Assembly: GCA_027919835.1 (NCBI GenBank) | Contig: JANVFP010000024.1 | Coordinates: 186,001-250,000, forward strand | Direction: 5' to 3' | DNA from: Lentinula raphanica | Taxonomy: Eukaryota > Basidiomycota > Agaricomycetes > Agaricales > Omphalotaceae | Length of the DNA: 64,000 nt | In this document: positions 32,143 to 44,257 of the stretch, piece after piece | Layout: every line of letters begins with the position of its first letter | How positions within the stretch are numbered: position 1 is the first letter of the stretch | Program-made: the position numbers and the translations under genes | The notes under the pieces: generated by a model | The model's input: only the letters and a program-made list of their open reading frames with translations | What the model was told of the DNA's origin: nothing | Database searches by the model: none

Positions 32143-33111
32143 TCCGGGGTGAATGGAGATTTCGAGGTTGAAGGCTTTACATAGGGTGTGCTATTTGGTC
32201 ACGGGAGGTAGATTAACGTGGTCCTAGGTCAAGAAGGAGCGATTACGAAGCCTGGTTGATTACTGGTATGCATGTGGTTCAGAAGAGCCTCGGAATGACG
32301 AGTATTGATTGGGGCAGAGACCAGAACGTGCGCTTGGAAGGTGAAATATAAACGCATCGCATGCGAACAGCGTCTGGTGACTATATGTGAGCATTCTAAT
32401 CACAGAGGAACGTTCTTGGGAACCACATACTAGCAAAATTCCAGCAAATGCACTCCCTCAGCCTATCAGGATGTATTACACAGGTAGTGATCATGACATG
32501 GTGGATTCTGGTGAAGGTTGTGTTCAACGAAAAAAGAGAATAAGCGCTCGTTACCACAACGTGCGATCAACGAACCACAACAGATCACAACACACTCTTT
32601 CATTCGGTGAACTCATCTCAAGACGCAAGATGCCGATTTCTGGGATGGTATCGCGCCTCGTGCTATTTTCTGGACGCGCTGACATGGTCGATTCGGGGAA
32701 GCCATGGGCCCCCAGTAAAATCGCAACAACCAATTTCAAGACTAAGATAAACTATTCAACCAGTCTTTCTGATTTCAACGTACGTTGTGAATTCAATATC
32801 GATGCTCAAGGCTCTTGGCACATCCCAATCCGCTCTTTGTACAACCCTATGAACGCGCTGGGCTTTGAATCATTCGTATCCCTGATTCTCCCTTTCAAGG
32901 CTTCTCCGGAGCAAACAAAGAAAAAAAAAACAAAGTCAGTTGCAATTACAATCATTCATGTCTTTTCACGTTGCCCGTTAACATTCTTTTGTCGTTCGTT
33001 CATAAAGTCGTTCTTCGCCAAAAGACATGTCCCATATCGCCTTTCTTCCTTCTCACTCGTCGTACTTCTTTCTCTCTCCTTGAACGCCCTCCTCGCTAAT
33101 ACCTCCTTCCC
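32143..33111. other. Intergenic region
   Basis: A 242-codon plus-strand frame (32387-33115) has no ATG-supported family features and overlaps the pyrimidine-rich promoter of the next gene. I treat it as chance. A minus-strand frame at 32551-32739 begins with TTG, not ATG. Nothing else recognised. Confidence 0.5.
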
Positions 33112-33772
33112 ATGATGAACAACGGACTCGTCGGCTTGAACCAGATGGCTGGTTTATCATCTCAAGCTACAGCGGCGTCGTATCATCCACAGGTCTTCGA
33201 TAGACCCATGCTGCCACCAAGCGTTTGCCCTCCCAGTATATTCACCTGTGCATCGGTACGCTCGTTGTTATCTTGCTTCGTCGACCGTCCGACTAGATCT
33301 CAATGCAATATTATTGTAGCAGGACGGATCTATGCAAACGCTTCAATGGCCCATTCTTCCAGTGGGATATACATTGAACCCTGCTTCCGTCACTTTCATC
33401 TCCATCCCGGGCTCAAGCACTATTCTTTCGTGCCACTCGATGAAAGCAGACGTCGATACTCCGAGTCTATCCCTATCCCCGCCACAACTTCTCGATGAAG
33501 TAATGGTCGACGTGGAGGACATCATGGATGTGGACGAGGTATATGAAGGGACAGAGCGATCTGGAATCGCTGGAGAAGGAGACGAGGAGATGTCCGCCAC
33601 TCTCGAGGATGTGGTCTTGGACATCAAGTCAGGCGATGACGCTGACCATGATAGGATGATCGTGGACGCGGGACAGTCCTCGGTGTTCGATGTTTTCGTG
33701 GAATACTTTGCTTCGGTGATGCGCCCTGGGTCTTGGATGGATATCGATCTGTCGGGATGCAGGTTGCAGTAG
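33112..33772 (+). CDS. Hypothetical acidic protein, two exons
   Basis: Not recognised. Exon 1 starts MMNNGLVGLNQMAGLSS and ends ...IFTCAS at 33255; a GTACG...GTAG intron (33256-33319) joins it in phase 0 to QDGSMQTLQWPILPVGYTLNP, and the frame then runs to TAG at 33770-33772. The total is about 198 residues. The first half is Pro/Ser/Cys-containing. The second half is acidic with repeated VDVED-type stretches (DEVMVDVEDIMDVDEVYEG). No signal peptide or membrane segment. Clean splicing of two open frames and a CT-rich promoter support a real gene. Confidence 0.5.
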
Positions 33773-35605
33773 GATGTCGGAAGGTGGTGGTTGAGATATT
33801 TTTTCTGGACCCGATGACTCCACGACCTCTCTCGAACAAGCGTGCCCGCAGGCGTCTTCGGAATCCGGGTTGACGGGAGCTTGGAACTGCGCTGTCTGGG
33901 CCGTATCGTCCTGATGTCATCCGTTCAAGCATGGTAGTGCTTACGATGCTTGATCCTATCCTGCTGGCTATGGATAAAGTCACAGATGTTTACGGGTTCG
34001 CCTCGTGCCGCGTTACGAACTCTGTTGAATGCGCAACATTCAAGGCGAAGTGCGATCCAACATCGGCGAGGATAGATCCATGATATCTACCTGTGTGCTC
34101 GCCTTATCAGGGTCCGCGTACGAGCTGGTATGCTTTTATCGACCTCCCATTGATGACTACGCAATACCTCTTACCTTATGCCAAATCTATGCCCCCTCAT
34201 GTTTTTCACTGCTTTTGTAACGACACATAGTATGTAGTCAATACGTTGTTCGATATTATATGTTTCTCAGTTTGATGCGCGACGAAACACATACCATTTT
34301 CCTTCATATCCAACGACTCGGATGAGGTTCCCTCGTCATTCTCAGTGTCGCTACCCGGTCGCTACTAGTACTACAAGTGTTCGAAAGCGCCATGAGGACG
34401 AGATAATCGGCTTTGGCTTGTGAGAATATTTTGCCTGAAAAGTTCTGAATACCGTAACCCCCAGGTTAACCCCGTGGATCCTTTGTGGCTCGGAGCTCCT
34501 TCGAACGACAAGACCATGATGTGGTGAAGCCTAAAATCTCTCGAACACCGTATACTGAACAGATGACTGTGACGCCGCAGCACTTTTACTCAGAAAAGAC
34601 TCATTGGGAAAGGAAAAGGTCGCACCACTGTGAGATGAATTATGATTCTTTCATATGCTGTACTGTAATGACCTCAGTTATTCGCATTGCAGTTCACCGA
34701 ATATTGAGGTCATCTCTTGTGCTTATTGCATTCCCTTACTCAGATTTTGCGGTTGGAGCTGCACCAATGACCCTTGTACAATGGGTTCATTGGAACTTTC
34801 TTATCGTTTGAATACTCAGAACAAAACTGCGGACGCCATACTGTTAAACAAGTCCCCGCGCCAGTCAGCAGAATCTCTGCTTCCCGGGCAAGGGTATGAG
34901 GACATTCTCTTTTCGGCCGAGGCTGGGAAGCCACTGCCAGTGAGTACCGACAACAATCGGAATGGGTTTCATCAGAGACTACAGCTCTCATCTTGAGAGG
35001 CTGCTCTGAAAGTCTCGCATCCGAGTCTTGACCTCGACACGCTCCTTCAAGACGGGAGTCAAGTACATAACTCACATCCGAAACATATACCTCATCAATC
35101 AAGGTTCGTTCATCTTTACTGCATCCCTTTCCGAAAGAATCACAATCAGAGTCTAAACTTGAATGGAATCGCATGTGTTGCTTGACAATTGGGGTGCTCT
35201 CCAAAATTGACAATCAATGCAATCTTTCCGGGGGTGCTGTGTTGGCGATCTTTGAGCGATTTTTCTTCTTTTTCGTTCCGATAACCCTTCGCGTTGAATT
35301 GCGAGGGTAGCCATCTTCCAGCATTATCGTCCAATGTCCATGCTTGTTGGAGGAGAAACGCGACGCGTATTGTCACAAAGGGTGACAGATGTGACAAGGT
35401 TTCCACTTTACTCCACTGTATCAATTCCGCAGCTCCAAAGAAAGACACAGGGTCTCCAAACCCTCGTCTCCAATGGTTCCAATCATGACGTCTCCCAAAA
35501 AGACATAAATACTCAGACCCTCAAAGGTGTGCATCCATAATTACCCTTCTCTTCAACCCAGCCACACAACTCTCTCGTCTTTTTGCTTCTAGAATCTACC
35601 CAATC
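33773..35605. other. Intergenic region, no gene supported
   Basis: Short open frames occur on both strands (for example 34740-35213 minus), but none has a recognisable family or a convincing exon-intron arrangement. The last 100 bp are CT-rich and precede the next gene. Confidence 0.45.
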
Positions 35606-36571
35606 ATGTCTACAGCCACGATGACTGAGGTTGCCGTTCATGACGCCGCTCGCCTTGTGTACGTCCTATTGCTTTCGTTTGATTTGTTTCGGTGTTGAAC
35701 TAAAGGCGATCTCGCTTTGGTTTTCAGTGGCTCAATTGACCTGAATTCCATCGGCGAGGCGGAGGCCAGGAAAATCATGTCCTACGAACACAAAGCCCTC
35801 GGATACAGGCCTCCTCCTGGTTCTTTAGCTTCCAAGGCACAAATGGAGGCTGCGAAGCATCCAAAAGGCGGGCCTTCTCCACCTGACCCCGTAATCTTGA
35901 AAAAGGCTGCGCTCAGCGATGCTGCGAAGATCGAGAGCGAGCGCGGACATCCAATCCCAAAGACTACTGTTGTTGATGGAATTGACTTGTCGAATATCAC
36001 CGAAGGTTAGTGCTTGAGCTTCGAAAGAAATGATACTTCAAACTCATGGCTTGTCTAGCTGAGGCACGTAAGCTTATGTCCGAAGAACATAAAGCACTTG
36101 GATATAGACCACCACCTGGGTATGCCCGGTTTTCAACCGTCCGTCGATTTTCCATGAAATATGAACTTTTTTCTACTAGATCTATCGCCGCCAGTGCTCA
36201 GGCAGCTGCTGCGAAACGTTCGGAAGGAAAGAACGAGGTCAAAATTGACCCTCAAGTTTTGACGGAGGCCGCGATCAAGGATGCTGCGCGTATCTCGTGA
36301 GTAGTCGTGCTATACTGCGGCCTCGCCACATTCATCGTCACTGTAGAACTGAACGCCGCTCCCGCTCCAACTCGCCTCCCCAGGTCGACGTGAACAACAT
36401 CTCGTCAGAGGAACAAAAGAAGCTGCAGTCGCTGGAAACGAAATTGTTTGTGTTCCCTCGATGTCGAAAGCTGTTTCCACTCAACACTCAACCTTTCGCA
36501 GATTGGATTCGACCGCTGGAACGGTTTCCGCTGCAGCTCAGTCTGCTATTGATAAAAAGGAGACTGCCTAA
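35606..36571 (+). CDS. SMP-domain (seed-maturation-like) repeat protein
   Basis: Exon 1 (35606-35658) gives MSTATMTEVAVHDAARLV. The next exon (from 35728) continues GSIDLNSIGEAEARKIM. Two clear repeats follow: EAEARKIMSYEHKALGYRPPPGSLASKAQ and a second AEARKLMSEEHKALGYRPPPGSIAASAQ (each about 30 residues, motif core HKALGYRPPPGS), with a diverged third ending SAAAQSAIDKKETA. This resembles the SMP domain first named in plant late-embryogenesis proteins, which are hydrophilic stress-associated proteins. No signal peptide is seen. At least four small introns split it. One intron falls inside the second repeat, after PPPG. The role in fungi is unknown. Confidence 0.7.
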
Positions 36572-37103
36572 TCGGTCAAAATTATTCATGTTTTCCAAAC
36601 CAAGCGCGCTCGCAACAAATCGCTGTGCCATTGTATAGTACCATTTACATAGACTTCTCCTCGCTTTCTGGTTCCAGTAACCAACAATGAACAATGTAAC
36701 GTAGCTAATGAATTGAACCTGTATTTTTATCCATCTTAACCTTAACACAATCAATGAGAGACTTAGGAAGCAGAAGATTACTTGCATCCTCAACGATGGT
36801 GCACAAATCGTGAACAACACGAGCTAACACGAGTCGACTTTGTGCCAATATGTTTTGAAGTTGCGATTGACACTATCTCCAAGGTGAATAAACCATTCTA
36901 TAGTTTTTGAGGCCAAACGCGAGCACATTTTCGGATAGATAGTGGTACATAGATAATACAACAACAAATACTAACACCCAGTCTACAGTATATCTCAAAC
37001 TACACGGCCAGCCTACATAACGGGTGTATATACCGATAAAAAGATGGAGCAAAACATACTTGATACTCTTATCTTACATAGATTCCCATTCGACGTTCAT
37101 CGT
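36572..37103. other. Convergent 3' region
   Basis: Between the SMP-domain gene and the end of the Argonaute gene. AT-rich, with no coding signal seen. Confidence 0.5.
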
Positions 37104-40100
37104 TCAGAGGTAGAACATGCTGTCTTTAATCGCAGGATGCACACCTGTGCGCCACGTTTCGGTTGCCTCTCGCATGACTAGCTCGTCCGCGTTGGAGGCA
37201 TTGGTGTTCACGCGAGTGATACCTTGAAACAACTTCTGGATGTAGCATCGTCCCCTCTCGCATGCGAGATCAGCTATCAATGAAGTCGGTCGTCAGTTGA
37301 TCATGGATGACGAGCAAGTTTGAGCAAGAGACACTTACCAAAATAGGCGGGAGCAGCCAGACTGACAGCCTTGGTAGCGCGGGCGAACATGTAAGAAATA
37401 GCGTTCGTGAGATTCTGAAGTTCGTCGGCTTTGAACCCGATCTCATTGTGGACGACAAAGTAATGTGTGGGTCGGGCGGTCCCTTGGAGTGCGCCATGGG
37501 CTGGAGAGAAGAAATGAGATGAGAATTGGTTTGGAAAACTCAGAACATCAGCATATGGTAAAGGAATTACCTTGAAGGAAGAAGTCAAAATGATACACCG
37601 AAGTGACACCCTGATCAACGACAGTTCCTGGTCTTGGATTGCCATTCTGGTCTGCGTTTCCTTCGTCGAGGGGATAAAATCGTGTATGGTGCCTTTTGCC
37701 GCAAATGACGATGGTCAACTTGGGATTGTACGGAGCAGTAGGCTTGGAGAATTTCATGAAAGCAGCCTGGATCGCGGGCATTTCCTCGTTGATAACGGTG
37801 TTGTATTGACCCTGTGTGTTACTTGCGTCAGACACCAGATAAGAAAGAATCGGGAATAGATATGCTTACTTCAGAAACACCATCACGATAAACGAGCACC
37901 CTTGCAGGCAGTGTTCCTGCGTTGCGGGCACTGAATACCTTCAGCCTTTCTACCATCATCGTTGCGAGATTGGTGACCATCTACATAGGAAGAGATTATC
38001 AGCTGAGATGAAACATGAATTCGAACGCAGATAAAGAACCTCTTTTTTAGACTCCTGCAGTTCCATGCTCGTGGAATATTGCGCGAACTTTGAGTCGACG
38101 CTGGCCACAACCGCAGCAATGGACGGTGTTCCTTTGATACTGCCTGGCCCGGGGTGTCTGAATAGTAGTAAATATTGACAAGAAACAATGAAAATCATAG
38201 GACACGTACGTGACATCGATGCCAACGATCATCGTCGGAGTTGCGTTCAAAGCGCTCATGCTCTTTCTATCCAAGCTATGACTGAAAAAATATGTATGCG
38301 TGAGCAAACTTGGCACTGTTCATGAGCAGTATTGAACATACTTGACTCCACCCATCTTCATGTTGATCTTGAGTGCGACATTTCCATAATACTGGGGATT
38401 CTCTGGAAGAGATAACACGACCCGTCAACACCAGAAATCAAACATACGAGTCAAAATGGAATACGCACGTTTCGCGATCTGAGAAGATTGAACGCAAACA
38501 TTACTGACGCCCCGTTGGACATCAAGGAGGTATTTGATCCCAGAGTAGATATGTTTGTCACTATTGGACAATAAAACCAAGACGAAACTCGGCCTTCCAG
38601 GTAACCTGCCCAACAAGGTGTCAATTTGCGCGATAGCCCTCTCTCGCACAGGATCCCTATTATCCTTCGGCGGAAGCGGACACATAACGTAGACCGGGTC
38701 ATTGGCAGCGAGACTGACGCTCATGCCACTGGTATTGCACATCCTCGCCAACCCCTCGACACTCTGCCTCAACTGAGGATCATTCGCACCCTGGAAATCA
38801 GACCGGTTGTTGTCTTGGAGAACAAGAACGGCCCATGATTTGAATCTGGCACCATTGGCGAACTTGACGCCTCTGAGGTTCCAGCTTGCTTTCTCGTTGA
38901 TCTGTGGATTGGAGCCAGGGCCATATTGAAGCCCGGGCGCCTCCAAGATTCGACCGGGCACAACTGTCATCTCGGTCCCGACGCTGACGCCGAAAGCGTT
39001 CAAGGGGTTGGCTCGAGTGCGGAACCCGAGTCTATCAAGTCCAGGGCCTTGAATCTCCATAGCGTTTTGGTTCGGTGGACGGGCGGCGATACCAAGCATT
39101 TTGTCCGTTTGGTCAGTGTTCAACTTGAGCTTGTATGTTTGCTTGGGTAAAATCTCGCACAGTTCCGGAGGAAGTAGATTTGCCTTTTGACCTCCGACGT
39201 CGACGAGTGGAAGATTAGGGTGCTTCAATTTGATCTTGTATTCTGTGTGATTAGTGAGTAATGAGAGCACAATCTGGAGAGGTTTCAAGAACTAACTCTT
39301 TTCGAAATATGTTGCAACATCCACCTCCCCGAATTCCTCTGATTTGAATTTGTGTTGCCTCGGAGTCAAATCAGTCACTGTCTTGATGGTTTTGGTGTAT
39401 CCCAGATGAAGTGTCCTGACTCTAACACCTTTGGCAAACGAAGTGGCTCGAGCACCAAAGGTGCTCGCCATGTAGGCTTGTATAGCATCCACAAGATTGC
39501 TCGGTGTATAGAATGCTGTTGTGCAAACTGCAGAGAAACATATTAAACACTGAGTGGATGTTAGCTAAATTGTATTACCATTGACGTTGACCATTAGCTG
39601 GTTGTAGCTGGGTCGTACTGAAGAATAAAATCCCTTCATAGCTTCGACACCCCCGCCCAATGACAAGGGACTACTACTAGGCCAAAAGAACTTGTTGGTG
39701 CCAACCATGACGCCACCGGTACTGGCGTTGCCCGGGTGGGCAGAAAGCACCAAGTTCAAAGCAGCGAACAATGGCGCGACGTCTAGATCCATGTACTGTG
39801 GTTGTCCTGCCAAGTATCTGGATAATAACAACGTTAGCTTGAAGTCTAACAGAAAAAAACGGACAACATACGGAACAAGCGACGCAACATCGATGTTGCC
39901 CACAAACTTGAAAGTCAAAGTATATTCCTTGCCACCTTTAGCAGGAGGCCCTTGCTCATGTTCTTCGTAATACAGAACACGGACAGCCACTGGTTCATTG
40001 AGCTTCTTTGCTGCAATCAACTTTGTCGAATGGTCATGAGCGACAGAGCCTACAAGCCCATGTGTGGCCCAATCCTGAGTTTTTTCAGCCAGTTGGAAAA

Positions 40101-40586
40101 TACGTCGTTTGACCCGCTTCGCAGCAGTGCCCGCAGCGGGAGTAATAGTAATGTGATATTCGTAGTAGGGCCCTTTGGGAAACTTGATGGGATAGTAGTT
40201 TGCCCGCAGTTTTATAGGGACACCCGAGGTTCCAAGGTCGGGACGGAGAGGAAGATCGTTGGGTTTGATTTTGAGCTGATTGAAGGCTCTGATGAGCGCA
40301 CCCTGGGAGTTATCGGTGAGTCGTGCGTCGACGGTGGTGCTAGCATTGGGAGGATTGAAGATCCTAGAACGTTCAAGTGTGAGATGAGATGCTGATAGGG
40401 ATAGAATATGAAGATAAGTTACCCGCCACCTCCACCACCTCGGCCTCGCCCCCTTCCACGGTCCCCTCCTCCTCTATAATCTCCTCGTCCTCTGGAATCG
40501 CCTCGAGCAGGCGATCCACCTCGACCACGATCGCCACGACCATAGCCGCGGCCTCCTCGATCACCGCCGCCACGATAACCGCTCAT
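37104..40586 (-). CDS. Argonaute (AGO) protein
   Basis: Binds small RNAs and slices complementary transcripts in RNA silencing. Starts MSGYRGGGDRGGRGYGRG, an RGG/RG-rich tail of about 60 residues. The N and linker domains follow (for example YYPIKFPKGPYYEYHITITP, MDLDVAPLFAALNLVLSAHP), then a PAZ-containing exon, the MID region (MSVSLAANDPVYVMCPLPP, GIKYLLDVQRGVSNVCVQSS) and PIWI. PIWI shows MIVGIDVTHPGPGS (first Asp), QESKKEMV (glutamate finger), VLVYRDGVSEGQ (second Asp), HNEIGFKADELQNLTNAISY, and APAYFADLACERGRCYIQKL, where the fourth catalytic position is Asp rather than His. A DEDD tetrad is known in budding-yeast AGO. It ends KDSMFYL. Several introns, all minus strand. Confidence 0.9.
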
Positions 40587-41029
40587 GATAGAAAATGGTT
40601 GATAGGAAGCTGGGTTTGTTGTTTTGAATGAATGGGCTCACAGTGGACACACAAAAGCTGAAAGAGTGAACGCAAGCAAGTTAAGAATGTACACGAAATA
40701 GAAGACTGAAGAACGTTGAGATCTGTCAACAGCTAGGTAGCTGAGGGAGGATGAGGGTCCTCTCTGCGAAAGATTGGCAGTTATCAACGTTGGTTGAAGG
40801 AAAGCAAGGATGAGTGTCGGAATTTTATAGCACTTTGGACATGCTGTCGGCAATTGCCGAGCCGAACTGACTCCTCAAGAGTCAGGTTCTTGTTCTGCGG
40901 TCCCTTGGGTTCAATTGGGAGGCATTATACTCAAGAGACGCCAGCATTGAACACAAACAAAGTTTTGGGAACATATTGTCGATTGTTGTAACGTACCACT
41001 ACACATTAGGTTACATTATTATAATCGAT
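40587..41029. other. Argonaute promoter and downstream region of the Pus3-like gene
   Basis: No coding sequence seen. The part next to 40587 is the presumed Argonaute 5' region on the minus strand. Confidence 0.45.
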
Positions 41030-42697
41030 TCATTCATCTTCCCCCTCACTCTGCTCGTTTTCACCACCTGTCATCTTTCTCTGATCTCTCCGAAACCCTT
41101 TACCATTTCTCCAGCGCTCGTTGACTACATCTACCGGATCCAGCCGCTTTCTCTTCAGCAGAGGAACATACTGCTGTAATTTCCTCGAGCGTCCGCCGCC
41201 CAGAGGGACCTCCATCATCACATTGGCACCATGCTTGACGCCTAATACACCCTCTGGCCCTATGACCCATGGTTCTGCGAAAAAAAACGAGGCAGCGTCT
41301 AAAAAGTGTTGATTGAGAGCTGTATAGATCTGAGAGCGCGATCGGATAGAATGTAAATCATGATACACCCCTCTACCATCTTCTGAAGACCCGTTAGACT
41401 GATCACCAGCACTCCCTACCTCATGCCCATCTGTCCGCCAGTCAACGTCGTCATCAGAATAAACGCAGTCCCAAAGCATCAACGGCAGTGCGTCAGCCAT
41501 CTGATATTCTGGTTTGGAGTCCACAACCTCGATCGATTCTCCAGCGTGAGTTTGTTCTGCTCCTTCTTTAGTACAGAGTAGGGACGTTATCACAGAGGGA
41601 TGTTCCAGCCCGCGACCGACCAGGAGTAAGACTGCCATGATATGTCGGACTTGGTGATAGAGGAATGCGGTACCAACAAGGTTCAATACATGCATGGAAG
41701 CGCTGGCGGTGGAATTTGAGGGTTCCACAGGTTCTATGTCTGCACGGAGAATCCTCCGGTCAAAAATAGTGATCTGCTTTGCCGGATCCAGTTTGCACAG
41801 GTTACGAAAGTCGTGTTGCCCCAACAGCCTTGAAGCAGCATCTCGCATTTTAGATATATCGAGATGTTCCGAGGAAAAGAAATACTTGTAGTGTCTGCAT
41901 TTGCAAGCATAGCGAGCAGAGAACGTGGTCGAAACTGGTGACCAGGCTAAGATGCGGATGGTAGAGGGCAAAACGCGATTGAGGATAGCAACATAGTTAA
42001 GCTCCGGTCTATTGAGTTGTGGTGCTGAGGAGGATGATGATGCCGATGTTTCCTCTCCGCCGTCATTCAGCCGAAGCGATCCAAACCCATCGTCGAGCAT
42101 CGGATATTCTTCCGGAGTCAAACCTTCTTCAACAGCATCGTCAGCTCCATCCGACAAAGTTCTTTCCCCCACGATCGCCTCTGCGGAATCCTCCTTCAAC
42201 GCGCTTCTAACCCACAACGATATAACCTGCCCAGCAGCACTGACCCCTCGATCTGTTCGACCGCATTTCTCCCAACCGCAGCCTTCATAACCTGCAGCTG
42301 GATCGATGAGTCTAGTCCGCGTGAGGGCTTCGAAAATGACGCCTTCGACGGTAGGTAGTGGTGTTGGCTTCAACTGATACGCAAGTCCGTTGTATTCCCA
42401 ACCGGAATAACAAAACTTTAGTGCGATTTTACGACGAGGGTGAGATGCAAAGTTGAATTCGTTGGATAGACGCGTTTTAGGAGCCTTGGAAGCCAGTGAG
42501 GGACTTTGTGTATTCTTTGGGGTCAAGATTGCCGGTGTAACATTACGACGGGAACTGTCTAATCCTTCGAGTGCCTGTATACGAGCAATGAGCTCGTCTC
42601 TGGACCAATTTTCGTAAGATGAAGATGAAGACATAGCGCGGGAGTATCGGTAAAGAGTGCGGAGAGATAGAGAAGCTGTATGAAGGGAGCTGCGCAT
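41030..42697 (-). CDS. PUS3: tRNA pseudouridine(38/39) synthase, Pus3/Deg1-like
   Basis: TruA-family enzyme that converts U38/U39 of tRNA anticodon arms to pseudouridine. Single uninterrupted exon of 555 codons, unusual here. Start ATG at 42697. A second Met at residue 22 (MSSSSSYENW) could give a cytosolic form, while the first 21 residues are Arg/Ser-rich and might target mitochondria. Motifs: LKFCYSGWEYNGLAYQ, WEKCGRTDRGVSAAGQVISL with the catalytic Asp in GRTDRGVSA, RVLPSTIRILAWSPV, FSARYACKCRHYKYFF, HDFRNLCKLDP and GTAFLYHQVRHIMAVLLLVG. The C-terminus extends beyond the core with a low-complexity basic and acidic tail. Confidence 0.92.
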   Translation of the reverse strand: MRSSLHTASLSLRTLYRYSRAMSSSSSYENWSRDELIARIQALEGLDSSRRNVTPAILTPKNTQSPSLASKAPKTRLSNEFNFASHPRRKIALKFCYSGWEYNGLAYQLKPTPLPTVEGVIFEALTRTRLIDPAAGYEGCGWEKCGRTDRGVSAAGQVISLWVRSALKEDSAEAIVGERTLSDGADDAVEEGLTPEEYPMLDDGFGSLRLNDGGEETSASSSSSAPQLNRPELNYVAILNRVLPSTIRILAWSPVSTTFSARYACKCRHYKYFFSSEHLDISKMRDAASRLLGQHDFRNLCKLDPAKQITIFDRRILRADIEPVEPSNSTASASMHVLNLVGTAFLYHQVRHIMAVLLLVGRGLEHPSVITSLLCTKEGAEQTHAGESIEVVDSKPEYQMADALPLMLWDCVYSDDDVDWRTDGHEVGSAGDQSNGSSEDGRGVYHDLHSIRSRSQIYTALNQHFLDAASFFFAEPWVIGPEGVLGVKHGANVMMEVPLGGGRSRKLQQYVPLLKRKRLDPVDVVNERWRNGKGFRRDQRKMTGGENEQSEGEDE

Positions 42698-43230
42698 GCA
42701 GTTAGCTCATGTTATCCCAAGAACGGATGAGCTACCAAAAATTAGTCGTGAGTCGTGACTCGATCAACGTAGAGAGGAAAACGGATAATAAGCGCCCGGG
42801 GGCTTGCTTCAGCCTTGACCACAACTTACATGAACCACATTGTCCCTCATTTACCTCTATGTTTTGACAAACTCTATTGGTATATGCATGAATTTGGCGA
42901 TTGAGTGTCGAATCTACCAAACTTCTTGCCCTCAAATCATGATTTCCAGTCATTGCAATCGGGTACAATACTCCCAGGACCCAGCCAGTAGTGGGCCAGC
43001 TGGCAGCTTGGCCTTATCTCTCAACCTGTTCTCGTGTCACCACAAGACTCAATGTTCGTCCGCTTCTTGTGGTGCCTTCTTCGCATGCACACGCCTTATC
43101 TGCAAACTCGATATCTGTGTCTTGAACTCCGCGAAGGTCCACATGTTTTCTCACCCACTCAACCGCTTCGTATCTCCAAGTTGTGACAGACCGCCTACCC
43201 AGGCCTACCCTTATCTCATCGTACTAAGCA
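42698..43230. other. Divergent promoter region
   Basis: Lies between the minus-strand Pus3-like gene and the plus-strand transporter. Its part at about 42950-43110 (TTCTCGTGTCACCA, GCCTTCTTCGCATGC) has a diverged counterpart at about 44860-44990, upstream of the second transporter. Confidence 0.6.
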
Positions 43231-44257
43231 ATGGACGACATAGAGAAAATATCCCTCGAGCAACGAGAACTCATCGGACGTTCTCCAATTCAACTCACAT
43301 CAGAGCAATTCGAGCGGCTACTCCTTACTCCTCAAGCTAATATAAGGACCCAATCCTCCGTTGGCGTCCATGGCCACAAATTCGGAAACCCAACACCATT
43401 GGGGCTCATTGCATTCCTTCTCGTCCAAGCGCCGACTGCTTGCATTCAATTGGGATGGGGAGGTTCTAATGCGGCTGCTAATGCTGTTCTCATCGGACCG
43501 TATTATTTGCTGGGTGGCTTGGGTCTGATCATCTCTGGTGTGATGGAGTGGGTGAGTGAACTTCCCTCGCGTTTGTGGGCATGATTCCTGAGGCCTTGCT
43601 CCCCTTTGTCAGGTCGTAGGGAATACCTTCCCCTCTGTCGTAGCTATTACATTCGGCGGAAACTGGTAAGTCCATGACCATAATCGCTGTGTTTCTTTCC
43701 ACATCTAATCGACGAGTTTCTAAGGCTAGCCCTCGCTACCGTTGCGGACCCCGCGCATGGAATCACTTTGACATTTCCAGATAGCACGGCTTCCCCAGAA
43801 TACAACAAAGCTCTCATGTTTTACTTCGCGTTCTGGACTTTCCTTACTAGCGTCTATTTCATGACAAGCTTGAGGAGTAATGCTGCGTTTGCAGTAAGCC
43901 TGAACGCTGTTGTTTGAGTACTCCGATACTGATATACAGCGTCTCACAGGGAATATTCTTCAACATATCTTTTGCAAATGGCTTGAACGCCGCGGGATAC
44001 GGAGAATTAGGGAACGGAAATGAGATCGTTGCAAATGCTCTCTGTGAGTATCATCAACCTCCTGCTCGGCACACTTCTTTTCTCATTGAGAAATTACCAT
44101 TCATGACTTAGTCAAAGCGGGAGGTGCTTTCGAATTCGTGGTTGTGTGTGTAACAGGGTATCTCTTCGTGGCGTTGATGCTTGAGTCTGTGGACATGCCA
44201 TTTAGACTGCCAGTCGGCGAATTCTTGAGTCATCGTAATAAGGCGAAGTTGTCCTGA
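43231..44257 (+). CDS. GPR1/FUN34/YaaH-type acetate transporter (copy A)
   Basis: Plasma-membrane carriers of this family take up acetate or export ammonium, with six membrane helices. Starts MDDIEKISLEQRELIGRSP, a polar N-terminus, then FGNPTPLGLIAFLL (the family signature NPAPLGL with one change), then IQLGWGGSNAAANAVLIGPYYLLGGLGLIISGVMEW. The next exons give VVGNTFPSVVAITFGGNW, LALATVADPAHG, EYNKALMFYFAFWTFLTSVYF, FFNISFANGLNAAGYG and FVVVCVTGYLFVALMLESVDMPFRLPVGEF, ending RNKAKLS. Five GT-AG introns. A paralogue with the same exon layout lies at 49785-50806. Confidence 0.9.

Noticed and set aside
32387..33115. 242-codon plus frame
   Set aside because: No family, and it runs through the promoter of the next gene and ends just at its ATG. 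Likely chance.
34740..35213. 157-codon minus frame
   Set aside because: No family, no splice partners and no conserved-looking segments.
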